In this document: positions 1-6,066 of the stretch, in pieces
Layout of the letters: each line of letters begins with the position of its first letter
Numbering within the stretch: position 1 is the stretch's first letter
Source: Synergistales bacterium
Lineage (GTDB): Bacteria > Synergistota > Synergistia > Synergistales > Thermovirgaceae
DNA: 7,216 nt
Assembly: GCA_018434645.1 (NCBI GenBank)
Contig: JAHDOX010000129.1
Location: 1-7,216, forward strand
Reading direction: 5' to 3'
Position numbers and translations under genes: made by a program
The notes under the pieces: model-generated
Seen by the model: only the letters and a program-made list of their open reading frames with translations
Databases searched by the model: none
Told to the model about the DNA's origin: nothing

Positions 1-313
1 CTTTTTCCCTGAAGAGCTTGAGGATGACTTGCCTTTCTTGAGAACTCTCATCCGAGATATGAGAGAATTTCGTACTCTGTCAAAATATACTCTCCGTCGC
101 TTTGCTGAGCTGCAAATCGAACCCGGAAAACAAAATGAGCTGAAAAAACTGAAAGAGGAATTGTCCTATCTTCGTTCCTATCTGGGTGAGGATTATCTAC
201 AAGAAATAGAAAAGAACCTAGGTAATTTAAATAGTGAAATAGTTGTGGCGGTTGAGAACCAAGACAAGGGCAAAAATAACAGGCAGCACGAAAGCCTTGA
301 AGAAAAACCATAA
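1..313 (+). CDS. C-terminal fragment of an unrecognised protein (5' end outside window)
   Basis: The reading frame is open from base 2 to a TAA at 311-313, giving 103 residues with no start that must be used, so this is most likely the tail of a larger gene entering from the left. The visible part is rich in Lys, Glu and Leu and looks mostly alpha-helical or coiled-coil (residues about 45-80), followed by a polar, disordered-looking tail rich in Asn, Gln and Lys. No catalytic motif or membrane segment is visible. The next gene starts 28 nt downstream on the same strand, so the two are probably co-transcribed. Given the winged-helix and nuclease-like genes that follow, it could be the C-terminus of a helicase or methyltransferase of a restriction or defence cluster. 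That is inference from context only; an internal TTG at 29 could also start a small independent protein. Confidence 0.6.
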   Translation, partial: FFPEELEDDLPFLRTLIRDMREFRTLSKYTLRRFAELQIEPGKQNELKKLKEELSYLRSYLGEDYLQEIEKNLGNLNSEIVVAVENQDKGKNNRQHESLEEKP

Positions 314-341
314 ACACTACGAGCTGAGGAAGTGATGACTG

Positions 342-920
342 ATGGCGGAAAATAATCCATCTAATGTCTTTTCAGCGTTCGAAATTTTGCTAGAAGAAAT
401 TGAAGCAGAGATCGATTTTTTTACAGGAGTTGGTAGTCAAGCTCTGCAAGGGCGTGATTATAACAAAGCAAAGGAGCTGATAGATCACGCACAGGCAATA
501 ACGAATTTCCGCAATCAGGTGTCAGGATTGAGAAAAGAGTGGACAAAAATCAATGCTGCAGCTGAAGAAAAAGAAGATGAAGAAACTCGTATTCAACGGA
601 ATAACTTGGGTAAATTGAGAAAAGGGCTGAGAACACCTGAATCATCGTATGTCCTTCCTATACTCCAAGCACTTGACCAAATGGGGGGCTCGGGCAAAGT
701 TTCAGAGGTACTCGACAAAGTTGGCGAGATCATGCGCCCGATACTTAAAAATATTGATTACGATCCACTTGCAAGTAATCCTGACAATCCACGTTGGCGC
801 AATACAGCCCAATGGGCAAGAAACAGCATGGTCAATGAAGAAGGATTTTTAAAAAAAGATTCACCACGTGGTATTTGGGAAATATCAGAAAAGGGAAAGG
901 CCTTTCTAAAAGAGCAGTGA
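342..920 (+). CDS. Winged-helix protein, Mrr N-terminal-domain-like, with helical N-terminus
   Basis: This 192-residue soluble protein has two parts. Residues 1-85 are acidic and helical, ending in a charged Glu/Lys/Asp-rich linker. Residues about 98-190 resemble the winged helix found at the N-terminus of Mrr-type restriction enzymes: a VLPILQAL helix near 104-111, a GGSGKVSEVLDKVGEIM stretch, an Asn-Thr-Ala-Gln-Trp-Ala recognition-like helix at about 154-159, then a wing ending RGIWEISEKGKAFL (176-189), matching the family's typical 'rG.w.iT..G' ending. The domain usually reads DNA and is fused to a nuclease; here it stands alone, while a PD-(D/E)XK-like protein is encoded just downstream. 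The start ATG has a GAGGA site about 11 nt upstream. The gene lies in the same-strand cluster with short gaps. The domain call is by pattern recognition only, and a role in DNA targeting for a restriction or defence system is inference. Confidence 0.7.
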   Translation: MAENNPSNVFSAFEILLEEIEAEIDFFTGVGSQALQGRDYNKAKELIDHAQAITNFRNQVSGLRKEWTKINAAAEEKEDEETRIQRNNLGKLRKGLRTPESSYVLPILQALDQMGGSGKVSEVLDKVGEIMRPILKNIDYDPLASNPDNPRWRNTAQWARNSMVNEEGFLKKDSPRGIWEISEKGKAFLKEQ

Positions 921-998
921 CGAATAAGTATGATTAGTGCAATCTGAGGAAGCCCGTAGGGCTGCTAATAAAAAACCGTTTCCGATGAATGAAAAAAG

Positions 999-1006
999 AA
1001 GGAGGT
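999..1006 (+). promoter_or_regulatory. Strong Shine-Dalgarno site deciding the nuclease start
   Basis: AAGGAGGT is complementary to the anti-Shine-Dalgarno end of 16S rRNA and lies 5 nt before the GTG at 1012. It lies inside the reading frame if either upstream start (937 or 985) is used, which argues that translation begins at 1012. Confidence 0.75.
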
Positions 1007-1011
1007 CGAGA

Positions 1012-1605
1012 GTGCACGAAGTCGAATGGGTAAAAACGATCGTTGCTCCTTCCATTGAAGAACGTTTGCAACAAAAAGATGCGAACCTTTCCCTCCGAGT
1101 TGGCTACAAACTTCCCTATGCCTACGAGATTTGTGCCTACGAAAATGATGAAGCTTGCCAAATTAGGCCAATGCCGTACGAAACGGATCTCCTGGTTGTA
1201 GAAAACCTAGGTGAAGAGAAATGGATTCCAAGAGTTGTTATAGAAGCTAAAGGTAACGGAGAAATCAATACCCACCCTGCAATTGCTTACAGCCACAAGG
1301 CTGCTACACACAGGCAAGTCCATCCGTATTTACGTTACGGCATCCTATTGGGTTATAGGAAACATTATCCCTTACCCGGCAGACTCTTCCGTCACGGAAC
1401 ACAATTCGACTTCATGATTTCTTGGGTGAAGCATGAACCAACGGAAAAAGAATTAGAAGATACTTTCGATGTATTGATAAAAGAAGTGGATGCCTCCAGG
1501 ACAATGGAGAGGATTATTTATGATTCCAGAAAAAGGAGTAGGGATCATTACACAGTGTTGCAAAAGGAATTAAAGGTGTGGGGTAAGAGAGAGAAAACTT
1601 TGTAA
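1012..1605 (+). CDS. PD-(D/E)XK nuclease-like protein, probable restriction endonuclease subunit
   Basis: I chose the GTG at 1012 because a near-perfect AAGGAGGT site (999-1006) lies 5 nt before it. The in-frame GTG at 937 and ATG at 985 lack a comparable site but would lengthen the protein to 222 or 206 residues. With the 1012 start the protein has 197 residues. It shows the core of the PD-(D/E)XK fold: Asp59 in a YETDLLVV strand, then Glu78-Ala-Lys80 at the end of a hydrophobic strand (VVIEAKGNG), 18 residues apart. An acidic helix (IEERL, residues 15-19) precedes the core. A following segment rich in His, Arg and Tyr (HKAATHRQVHPYLRYG) could contact DNA or complete the active site. It is cytoplasmic, with no signal peptide or membrane segment. 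Its neighbours are the winged-helix gene 91 nt upstream and a small ORF 3 nt downstream. DNA cleavage is inferred from the motif; I cannot name the exact family. Confidence 0.72.
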   Translation: MHEVEWVKTIVAPSIEERLQQKDANLSLRVGYKLPYAYEICAYENDEACQIRPMPYETDLLVVENLGEEKWIPRVVIEAKGNGEINTHPAIAYSHKAATHRQVHPYLRYGILLGYRKHYPLPGRLFRHGTQFDFMISWVKHEPTEKELEDTFDVLIKEVDASRTMERIIYDSRKRSRDHYTVLQKELKVWGKREKTL

Positions 1606-1608
1606 AGA

Positions 1609-1911
1609 GTGGGGCTTGAACAAGGGATGATTTGGGAATCTTGCTACTGGAAAGATCCTCTTTTAGAAAGTGCAGTGCTATTTAAATCTTACTCTAAGAA
1701 GGAGATTGAAGAGTCTGATCTTGTACAAATAGAACGTGAAATTTTTATCGGTTTTTATTCGATAAGGAAGCTTATGGATACTTTCAAAATAAGTGACAAG
1801 ATTAAACAATGGCAGTTATCTCTGGTGTGGCATCCCAAAAAAGAGGAATTTGGCATCATGCACAGTCAAACCTTAGAGGAGATTTACGACTTAGTGTTTT
1901 CTGCAAAATAG
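1609..1911 (+). pseudogene. Small unrecognised ORF, 3' end replaced by IS21 terminus
   Basis: This 100-codon frame begins 3 nt after the nuclease stop, at GTG 1609 or possibly ATG 1627; neither has a convincing ribosome site, and translational coupling is possible. The protein is hydrophilic, rich in Glu, Lys, Trp and Phe, has no signal or membrane segment and no family I can name with confidence. The last five codons (Val-Phe-Ser-Ala-Lys) and the TAG at 1909-1911 lie within the insertion sequence left end, which I place at about 1895, so only about 95 codons are native. The original gene was probably longer and was cut by the insertion. Its close spacing to the nuclease suggests it belonged to the same operon. 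Whether the shortened product is still made or functional cannot be told. Confidence 0.55.
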
Positions 1912-1987
1912 AAATGGCCAAAAATGCAAACAGAAATCCCCACTATTGCAAGTGAGAAATCCCCAGAAATGCAAAGGGCCATTGCAA
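1895..1987 (+). repeat. Left-end repeat array of the IS21 element (transposase-binding type)
   Basis: TGCAA recurs at 1902, 1925, 1947, 1970 and 1983. The first three copies are each followed after 8-9 nt by CCCCA or a close variant (1902-1920, 1925-1942, 1947-1965), with 22-23 nt between copies, about two helical turns. The fourth is degenerate (TGCAAAGGG) and the fifth keeps only the core. Multiple terminal repeats are characteristic of IS21 and are the known type of IstA binding site. Confidence 0.75.
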
Positions 1988-2005
1988 GCATAACCTGAAA
2001 GCCTG

Positions 2006-2030
2006 TACCTTTTAGTTCGGCTCAGAACTG
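2006..2030 (+). other. Small inverted repeat upstream of istA
   Basis: AGTTC (2014-2018) and GAACT (2025-2029) can form a 5-bp hairpin with a 6-nt loop, just ahead of the istA ribosome sites. A weak promoter-like pair precedes it (TTGCAA at 1982-1987 and TACCTT at 2006-2011, 18 nt apart). The hairpin could damp read-through translation into istA, but it is short and may be chance. Confidence 0.25.
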
Positions 2031-2048
2031 AAAGGGAGGCAATGGAGG

Positions 2049-3569
2049 ATGCTCACAATGACCGAGATTGATGATATCAGAGATGCCTACTACAAAAAAG
2101 GCAAAGGCATAAGCGAAATTGCCAAGAAATTCGGCAAAGACCGCAAGACGGTGAGGAAATACGTCCGCAAAGAGGACTTCAACTGGACCAGGAAGGAATC
2201 TGCGACTGGCAAATGCCAACCGAAGCTGGATCCCTACAAGGGGACGATCGACAAGTGGCTGTCGGACGATCTGAAGGCTAAAAGGAAGCAGCGCCATACA
2301 GCAAGGCGGGTCTATGACCGTCTGATTGAAATCGAAGAAGGATTCAGCTGTTCCTACAGGACAGTGGCTTCTTACGTCAAAAGAAAGAAAAAGGACATAT
2401 ATGGCGAAACGGACGCGGCTCTTCCGTTGGTGCACAAGGCGGGGGAAGCCCAGGTAGACTTCGGTTCAGCTGAATTTTGGGAGAGAGGAACCCGTTACAG
2501 CGGTAAGTACCTGAACGTCTGTTTCCCCTCCAGCAACGCTGGGTACATGCAACTTTTCAAAGGGGAAAACACCGAATGCTTCTTCGAGGGACTTAGGAAC
2601 ATCTTCGAATTTCTTGGAGGTGTTCCACCGAGGTTGTGGTTTGACAACGCATCGGTAATGGTTGAATCCATAAAGAAAAAGGGAGGCCGTGACCTCACCG
2701 AGGCTTTTTTGCGCTTCAAACAGCACTATGGATTTGAGGATGCCTTCTGCAACCCAGCCTCTGGAAACGAAAAAGGGGGGGTCGAAAACAAGGTTGGCTA
2801 CAACAGGAGAAACATGCTGGTCCCGCTACCAGACTTTGACGACTTGACGGAATATAACAGGACACTACTGGCAAAATGCGTCAAAGATCACGAAAGGGAG
2901 CACTATCGTTTCAACGAGACCATTGTCCGCCTGCACGAAAAGGACAAGGACATGCTTTTGCCGTTGCCGTCCGTTGCCTTTGACTGCGCCAAATACGAGA
3001 CACACAGGGTAGATGCCTGGGGCAAATTCAGGCTTACGCCTAATCACGTCTATTCCACATCGCCCAAACATGCACGGGGGCGGCTGACGGTGAGAATAAC
3101 CTCGGGCGAGGTCATTCCATTGGATGATAATCATCGCCCCGTCACGGTTCACCAGAGGCTTTACGGACAGCACAAACAGGAAGCCATGGACTGGATACCC
3201 TATCTCACTCAACTCTCCCGCAACCCGGGAGCTCTCAAGTACACGGGCATCTGGAATATGCTTCCGGATCCGCTTCAAGACTACCTTGAAGCAGCGGGCA
3301 GCGACGAACGGAAAGCAGTACTGAAGGTCCTTGCCCGCCTGAGTGAAAGAGATGGATTCAAAAGCGCCGTAGCCAGCGTAAAAGAAGCCCTCTCGCGCAA
3401 CATATCGGACATTGACAGCCTTATAGCGCTTCACGATTACCTCAACGGCGAAAAGATTCCGGACCTGATGGATCTTGAAACCGCCAGGCTTCCCTTTCTA
3501 CCGCTCTTTTCCTTCCCGGCAGAATCCTATGATGCAATGCTCGGAGTGGGGGGAAGCAAGAAATGTTGA
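2049..3569 (+). CDS. istA: IS21-family transposase IstA (DDE)
   Basis: This 506-residue protein cuts and joins the ends of the element. An N-terminal helix-turn-helix (residues about 21-40, ISEIAKKFGKDRKTVRKYV) should bind the terminal repeats. The retroviral-integrase-like catalytic core has the acidic triad Asp137 (in AQVDFG), Asp199 (in LWFDNA) and Glu246 (in EKGGVENK). The C-terminal part after about 290 holds the beta-rich domain typical of IstA. Length is normal for the family and the frame is intact, including through a run of seven G at 2775-2781 beside the catalytic Glu codon. Two starts are possible: ATG 2049 with GGGAGG at 2034-2039, or ATG 2058 with GGAGG at 2044-2048, each 9 nt away; they differ by three codons. 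istB overlaps the 3' end. I judge it potentially active. Confidence 0.95.
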   Translation: MLTMTEIDDIRDAYYKKGKGISEIAKKFGKDRKTVRKYVRKEDFNWTRKESATGKCQPKLDPYKGTIDKWLSDDLKAKRKQRHTARRVYDRLIEIEEGFSCSYRTVASYVKRKKKDIYGETDAALPLVHKAGEAQVDFGSAEFWERGTRYSGKYLNVCFPSSNAGYMQLFKGENTECFFEGLRNIFEFLGGVPPRLWFDNASVMVESIKKKGGRDLTEAFLRFKQHYGFEDAFCNPASGNEKGGVENKVGYNRRNMLVPLPDFDDLTEYNRTLLAKCVKDHEREHYRFNETIVRLHEKDKDMLLPLPSVAFDCAKYETHRVDAWGKFRLTPNHVYSTSPKHARGRLTVRITSGEVIPLDDNHRPVTVHQRLYGQHKQEAMDWIPYLTQLSRNPGALKYTGIWNMLPDPLQDYLEAAGSDERKAVLKVLARLSERDGFKSAVASVKEALSRNISDIDSLIALHDYLNGEKIPDLMDLETARLPFLPLFSFPAESYDAMLGVGGSKKC

Positions 3570-4294
3570 AGGATGAGATAGCGGAGTGCTGCAAAAAGCT
3601 CAGGTTAAGCCAAAACCTTGCTGAAAGCAGTGAGACCGTCGAAGCTGAAACCTTTCAGGAATACCTTCTGGAACTATTGAGACTGGAGATCTGCAACAGG
3701 GAGAAAGCAAGGAAGGACAGACTCATAAAGGGAGCCGGCTTTTACAGTCTCAAATCCTTTGCGGACTTCCGTTTCGACGAGGTGAAACTCCCTTCGGGGA
3801 TCACACCGGAGTACCTGAAACAGGGAACCTTCATCGAGGAAATAAAGAACCTCATACTCTACGGCAACGTTGGAACCGGTAAAACCCATCTGGCAACTGC
3901 TTTAGGCTTAGAGGCATGCAAGAGGGGCATGAGAGTCGGATTCTACAGGACAGCGACCCTTGTAAACCAACTGTCGGATGCCAAAAAATCAGGGGATCTG
4001 AGCAGGCTGCTCTCTTCCATCCGGAAGATGGACCTTCTGATTTGTGATGAATGGGGCTACGTACCCCTGGACAGGGAGGCAGCCCAATTGCTCTTCCAAG
4101 TTATTGCTGAAAGTTACGAGAAAAGGAGCGTGATATTGACAACCAACCTTGAGTTCAGCAGATGGATAGGGATCTTTTACGACGAACAGATGACCGCGGC
4201 AATGATCGACAGACTGGTGCATCACAGTTACCTGCTTATCTTCGATGGTCCGAGCAACAGGGTACGGGATTCTCTCATGCGAATTCAGGCATGA
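3563..4294 (+). CDS. istB: IS21-family helper ATPase IstB (AAA+)
   Basis: This 243-residue DnaC/DnaA-like AAA+ ATPase assembles on target DNA and stimulates the IstA transposase. The Walker A motif is GNVGTGKT at residues 101-108 (Lys107); the Walker B motif is LLICDEWG with Asp162 and Glu163. An ILTTN sensor-1 stretch follows, and a DRLVHHS region with a late SNRVRDS supplies candidate arginine finger and sensor residues. The N-terminal 60 residues are helical and charged, as in the IstB N-terminal domain. Its ATG overlaps the istA stop by 7 nt (ATGTTGA), so translation is likely coupled to istA. A G-rich stretch just upstream (GGGGGGAAG) can serve as ribosome site. Length is typical of the family and no frameshift is visible. 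Confidence 0.95.
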   Translation: MLKDEIAECCKKLRLSQNLAESSETVEAETFQEYLLELLRLEICNREKARKDRLIKGAGFYSLKSFADFRFDEVKLPSGITPEYLKQGTFIEEIKNLILYGNVGTGKTHLATALGLEACKRGMRVGFYRTATLVNQLSDAKKSGDLSRLLSSIRKMDLLICDEWGYVPLDREAAQLLFQVIAESYEKRSVILTTNLEFSRWIGIFYDEQMTAAMIDRLVHHSYLLIFDGPSNRVRDSLMRIQA

Positions 4295-4299
4295 AAATT

Positions 4300-4360
4300 C
4301 CCCACCCTGCACTGGGGAAAAAGTTTTGCACAAGTGGGGAATTCCGGCTTGCAAAAAACA
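4300..4360 (-). repeat. Right-end repeat array of the IS21 element
   Basis: Read on the - strand, units of the left-end type recur: TGCAAGCCGGAATTCCCCA (4353 to 4335), TGCAAAACTTTTTCCCCA (4330 to 4313) and a partial TGCAGGGTGGGG (4311 to 4300). The outermost 13 nt (4361 to 4349) match 1894-1906 at 12 of 13 positions, forming the terminal inverted repeat. The array begins only 5 nt after the istB stop. Confidence 0.75.
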
Positions 4361-5326
4361 CACAATTCTGTTATCGGAAAGGCCCAGAAGAAGATCCGCA
4401 AATTGACCAGGAATGGATGCTAGAACCATCCCTCTGCTCATTACAAAAAGAAAACACAAGATCACAATCACAGATCCAACGATGGTCGCCGCATCAAGTG
4501 TTGCGTCGAAAACATCCTTAACGGACAATGCCTTGAATACAAACTTTCCGACTATTAAGGTGTAAACCACGCCTACTGCTCCGGCTTCGGTAGGTGAACA
4601 GATCCCGCTATAAATTCCTCCCAGGATCAATACCGGCATAACTATCGCCCATACTGCCCTTTTCCCGGTGAAAACTATCTCTCTCCAGATTTCTTTATTT
4701 CCCTTTTTTGGTGCGACCTTTATGTTCATGTCGTGCCTCAGGAAGAAGATGTTTAAAAAACAATAAAGCATCGTTAATAGAATTCCTGGGAACATTGTCG
4801 AAAGGAAACATTCCGCAACCGATTGTCTTGTCGCTATGGCAAAAACTATCATTGGTATGCTGGGAGGAATCAAAAAAGCAAGCACTGAAGAGACTGCAAT
4901 CAGTCCAGTGACGTACCCTGGGTCATAGCCGTTCTTAATCATCCTTGGAGCCATTATTTTCCCAATGGCAGCTATAGCGGCAGCCGCACTTCCGGAGATA
5001 GCGCCGAACAGCGCACAGGCTATTACTGTCACTACCCCAAGGCCGCCTTTCGTTCTGCCCACAAATGCATCAATAAAATTCAACAATCTTTCTGATATCC
5101 CACAGATCCCCATCAAGGTGCCTGCCATTACAAACAAGGGCAAAGCCAGAAGGGAGAAGCTTCCCACTTGAGCCATCCCGTAAGTAGCATGATAAGAGAC
5201 GTCAATGCCGGATGTGAAACCGTAAAACAGGGCACCAAAACCGAACGCGAAACCAACAGGCATCTCCACAAGGATAAGCAGAATTACAATGAGTATCGTC
5301 AGGGAAAAAATTATCAACAGAACCAC
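4361..5326 (-). pseudogene. dctM: TRAP transporter large permease DctM, truncated at 3' end by IS21
   Basis: DctM is the large membrane subunit that moves solute with sodium ions after hand-over from the binding protein. From a GTG at 5326 the frame gives about 322 native residues, nearly all hydrophobic helices, with family landmarks: EMPVGFAFG (21-29), PLFVMAG (63-69), ALFGAISGSAAAA (105-117), IPPSIPMIVFA (153-163) and GIYSGICSPTEAGAVG (237-252). Native sequence stops after SDNRIV; the next codons (Cys-Phe-Leu-Gln) are the right end of the insertion sequence, and the frame runs antisense through istB to 3989, adding 123 foreign residues. Family members are usually about 425 residues, so roughly the last quarter, including the final membrane helices, is lost. 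A TTG at 5317 with AAGGGA 9 nt upstream is an alternative start. Transport function is probably abolished. Confidence 0.92.
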
Positions 5327-5363
5327 TCCCTTGGCTTTGGCTACAAAGAAAAGGGTTCAGGGA

Positions 5364-5379
5364 CGGGGCTTGTTCCCCG
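5364..5379 (-). other. Short hairpin between dctQ and dctM
   Basis: CGGGG and CCCCG around a 6-nt loop lie in the 54-nt gap between the dctQ stop and the dctM start. No U tract follows directly, so it is not a standard terminator; it could set the dctQ:dctM ratio or protect mRNA. With only 5 bp its significance is uncertain. Confidence 0.35.
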
Positions 5380-5380
5380 G

Positions 5381-5896
5381 TTACCCTTGCTGCCCGGCCT
5401 GAACTGTACGCAAATCAAGAAATTCAAGAATTAACTGGACTAAAAAATAAAAAGTACAAAGAGAAAAACCTACTACGACCGCTAAATCCCATATGTACTT
5501 TGGCCATCTCATGTGAATGCTAAGCCGGCCAAGATTCATGTTAAAAAGGGTATTTTTGAACAGAAAATAGAGGAAAATCAAGGTCACAAGAAGACAAAGA
5601 AGGGTCGTCAAAAAACGGATAGCTTTAATAACTGAAGGTTTTTTGCACACAAGAACCAGAATCCCACCCATAATGTGTTCTCTGATTCTCACAGAATAGG
5701 CTGCTCCCAAAAAATAAGCCCAAAGAGCGAGGAGAGGAGCGCATTCCTCTATGCCCAGAAAAGGCAGTTTGATCACATAGCGCATTATGACCTGAAACAC
5801 CATCAGGAAAGCCAAAGCCAAAGAGGCAAGTACCATTCCCATGGTTATGATCTTTACCAAAGATTCCTCAATTCTGTATAGCCATTCAAAAGACAT
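5381..5896 (-). CDS. dctQ: TRAP transporter small permease subunit DctQ
   Basis: DctQ is the four-helix membrane subunit that pairs with DctM in the inner membrane. I chose the ATG at 5896 because AAGGGGG lies 5 nt upstream and the 30 extra residues of the longer frame (from 5986) are not membrane-like or family-like. The 171-residue product has four hydrophobic segments at about 16-42, 50-70, 83-104 and 124-149. Between the first two is the family pattern of an acidic residue followed by a Trp and a Gly-Ala (GIEECAPLLALWAYFLGAAYS, with Glu50/Glu51), and an REH motif follows at 72-74. It lies between dctP (170 nt upstream) and dctM (54 nt downstream) in the usual P-Q-M order. The gene itself looks intact, but its partner DctM is truncated. 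Confidence 0.93.
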   Translation of the reverse strand: MSFEWLYRIEESLVKIITMGMVLASLALAFLMVFQVIMRYVIKLPFLGIEECAPLLALWAYFLGAAYSVRIREHIMGGILVLVCKKPSVIKAIRFLTTLLCLLVTLIFLYFLFKNTLFNMNLGRLSIHMRWPKYIWDLAVVVGFSLCTFYFLVQLILEFLDLRTVQAGQQG

Positions 5897-6007
5897 GTAA
5901 ACCCCCTTGTTCCTGTTGGAGCTATCTGGAACAGGGCTTAAAGGGGACAATAGGTTATTCGGCATAGGAGAGGCCTCCCAACACATTTCTTATGATTACA
6001 AAAGGAC

Positions 6008-6048
6008 AGCCGTGGCGAACAATCATTTCCGGATTGCACGCCACAGCT
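6008..6048 (-). terminator. Intercistronic hairpin between dctP and dctQ (attenuator or mRNA-stabilising)
   Basis: GTGGCG (6012-6017) pairs with CGCCAC (6039-6044), extended inside by CAATC/GATTG around a 7-nt loop and outside by AGC/GCT. On the transcribed - strand the stem is followed by CTGTCCTTTTG, a weak U-containing tail. It starts about 20 nt after the dctP stop. Such hairpins after a binding-protein gene commonly let that protein be made in excess over the membrane subunits. Partial termination is inference. Confidence 0.6.
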
Positions 6049-6066
6049 TAATATCCTGAAACGCCC

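Larger units (their letters stand above)
1895..4360 (+). mobile_element. Complete IS21-family insertion sequence (istA, istB)
   Basis: The element is about 2.47 kb, within the usual IS21 range or at its upper edge, and carries intact istA and istB. The ends were placed by matching the left terminus TGTTTTCTGCAA (from 1895) with the reverse complement of the right terminus, TGTTTTTTGCAA (ending 4360). This gives 5'-TG...CA-3' tips, as known for IS21. Several related TGCAA/CCCCA units follow inward at both ends. No matching direct repeat is visible outside the tips (left flank ends CGACTTAG, right flank begins CACAATTC), and the flanks come from unrelated genes. The body looks more GC-rich than the left flank. 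The exact end could be off by one or two bases because GTG precedes the tip on both sides. Confidence 0.88.

Noticed and set aside
1895..1987. Left-end repeats as a small CRISPR-like array
   Set aside because: The units are degenerate, only about 18-19 nt with 3-5 nt gaps, and mirrored at the other end of a transposon, so they are transposase-binding repeats.
2022..2435. - strand open frame of 137 codons opposite the istA start
   Set aside because: It is a shadow of istA, without a ribosome site or any recognisable family.
2775..2781. A5G7 run next to the IstA catalytic glutamate codon, a possible slippery site for programmed frameshifting
   Set aside because: The istA frame continues intact with all three catalytic residues and a normal C-terminus, so no frameshift is needed, and no stimulatory structure is evident.
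3989..4360. Continuation of the dctM frame antisense through istB (123 codons)
   Set aside because: It is the complement of conserved istB coding sequence and IS end repeats, not family-like permease sequence, so it is read-through and not a real domain.
1915..4362. Alternative IS boundaries starting at TGGCCA (1915) and ending at 4362
   Set aside because: An outward extension, GTGTTTTCTGCAA versus GTGTTTTTTGCAA, matches at 12 of 13 positions and includes a further repeat unit at 1902, so the tips at 1895 and 4360 fit better.
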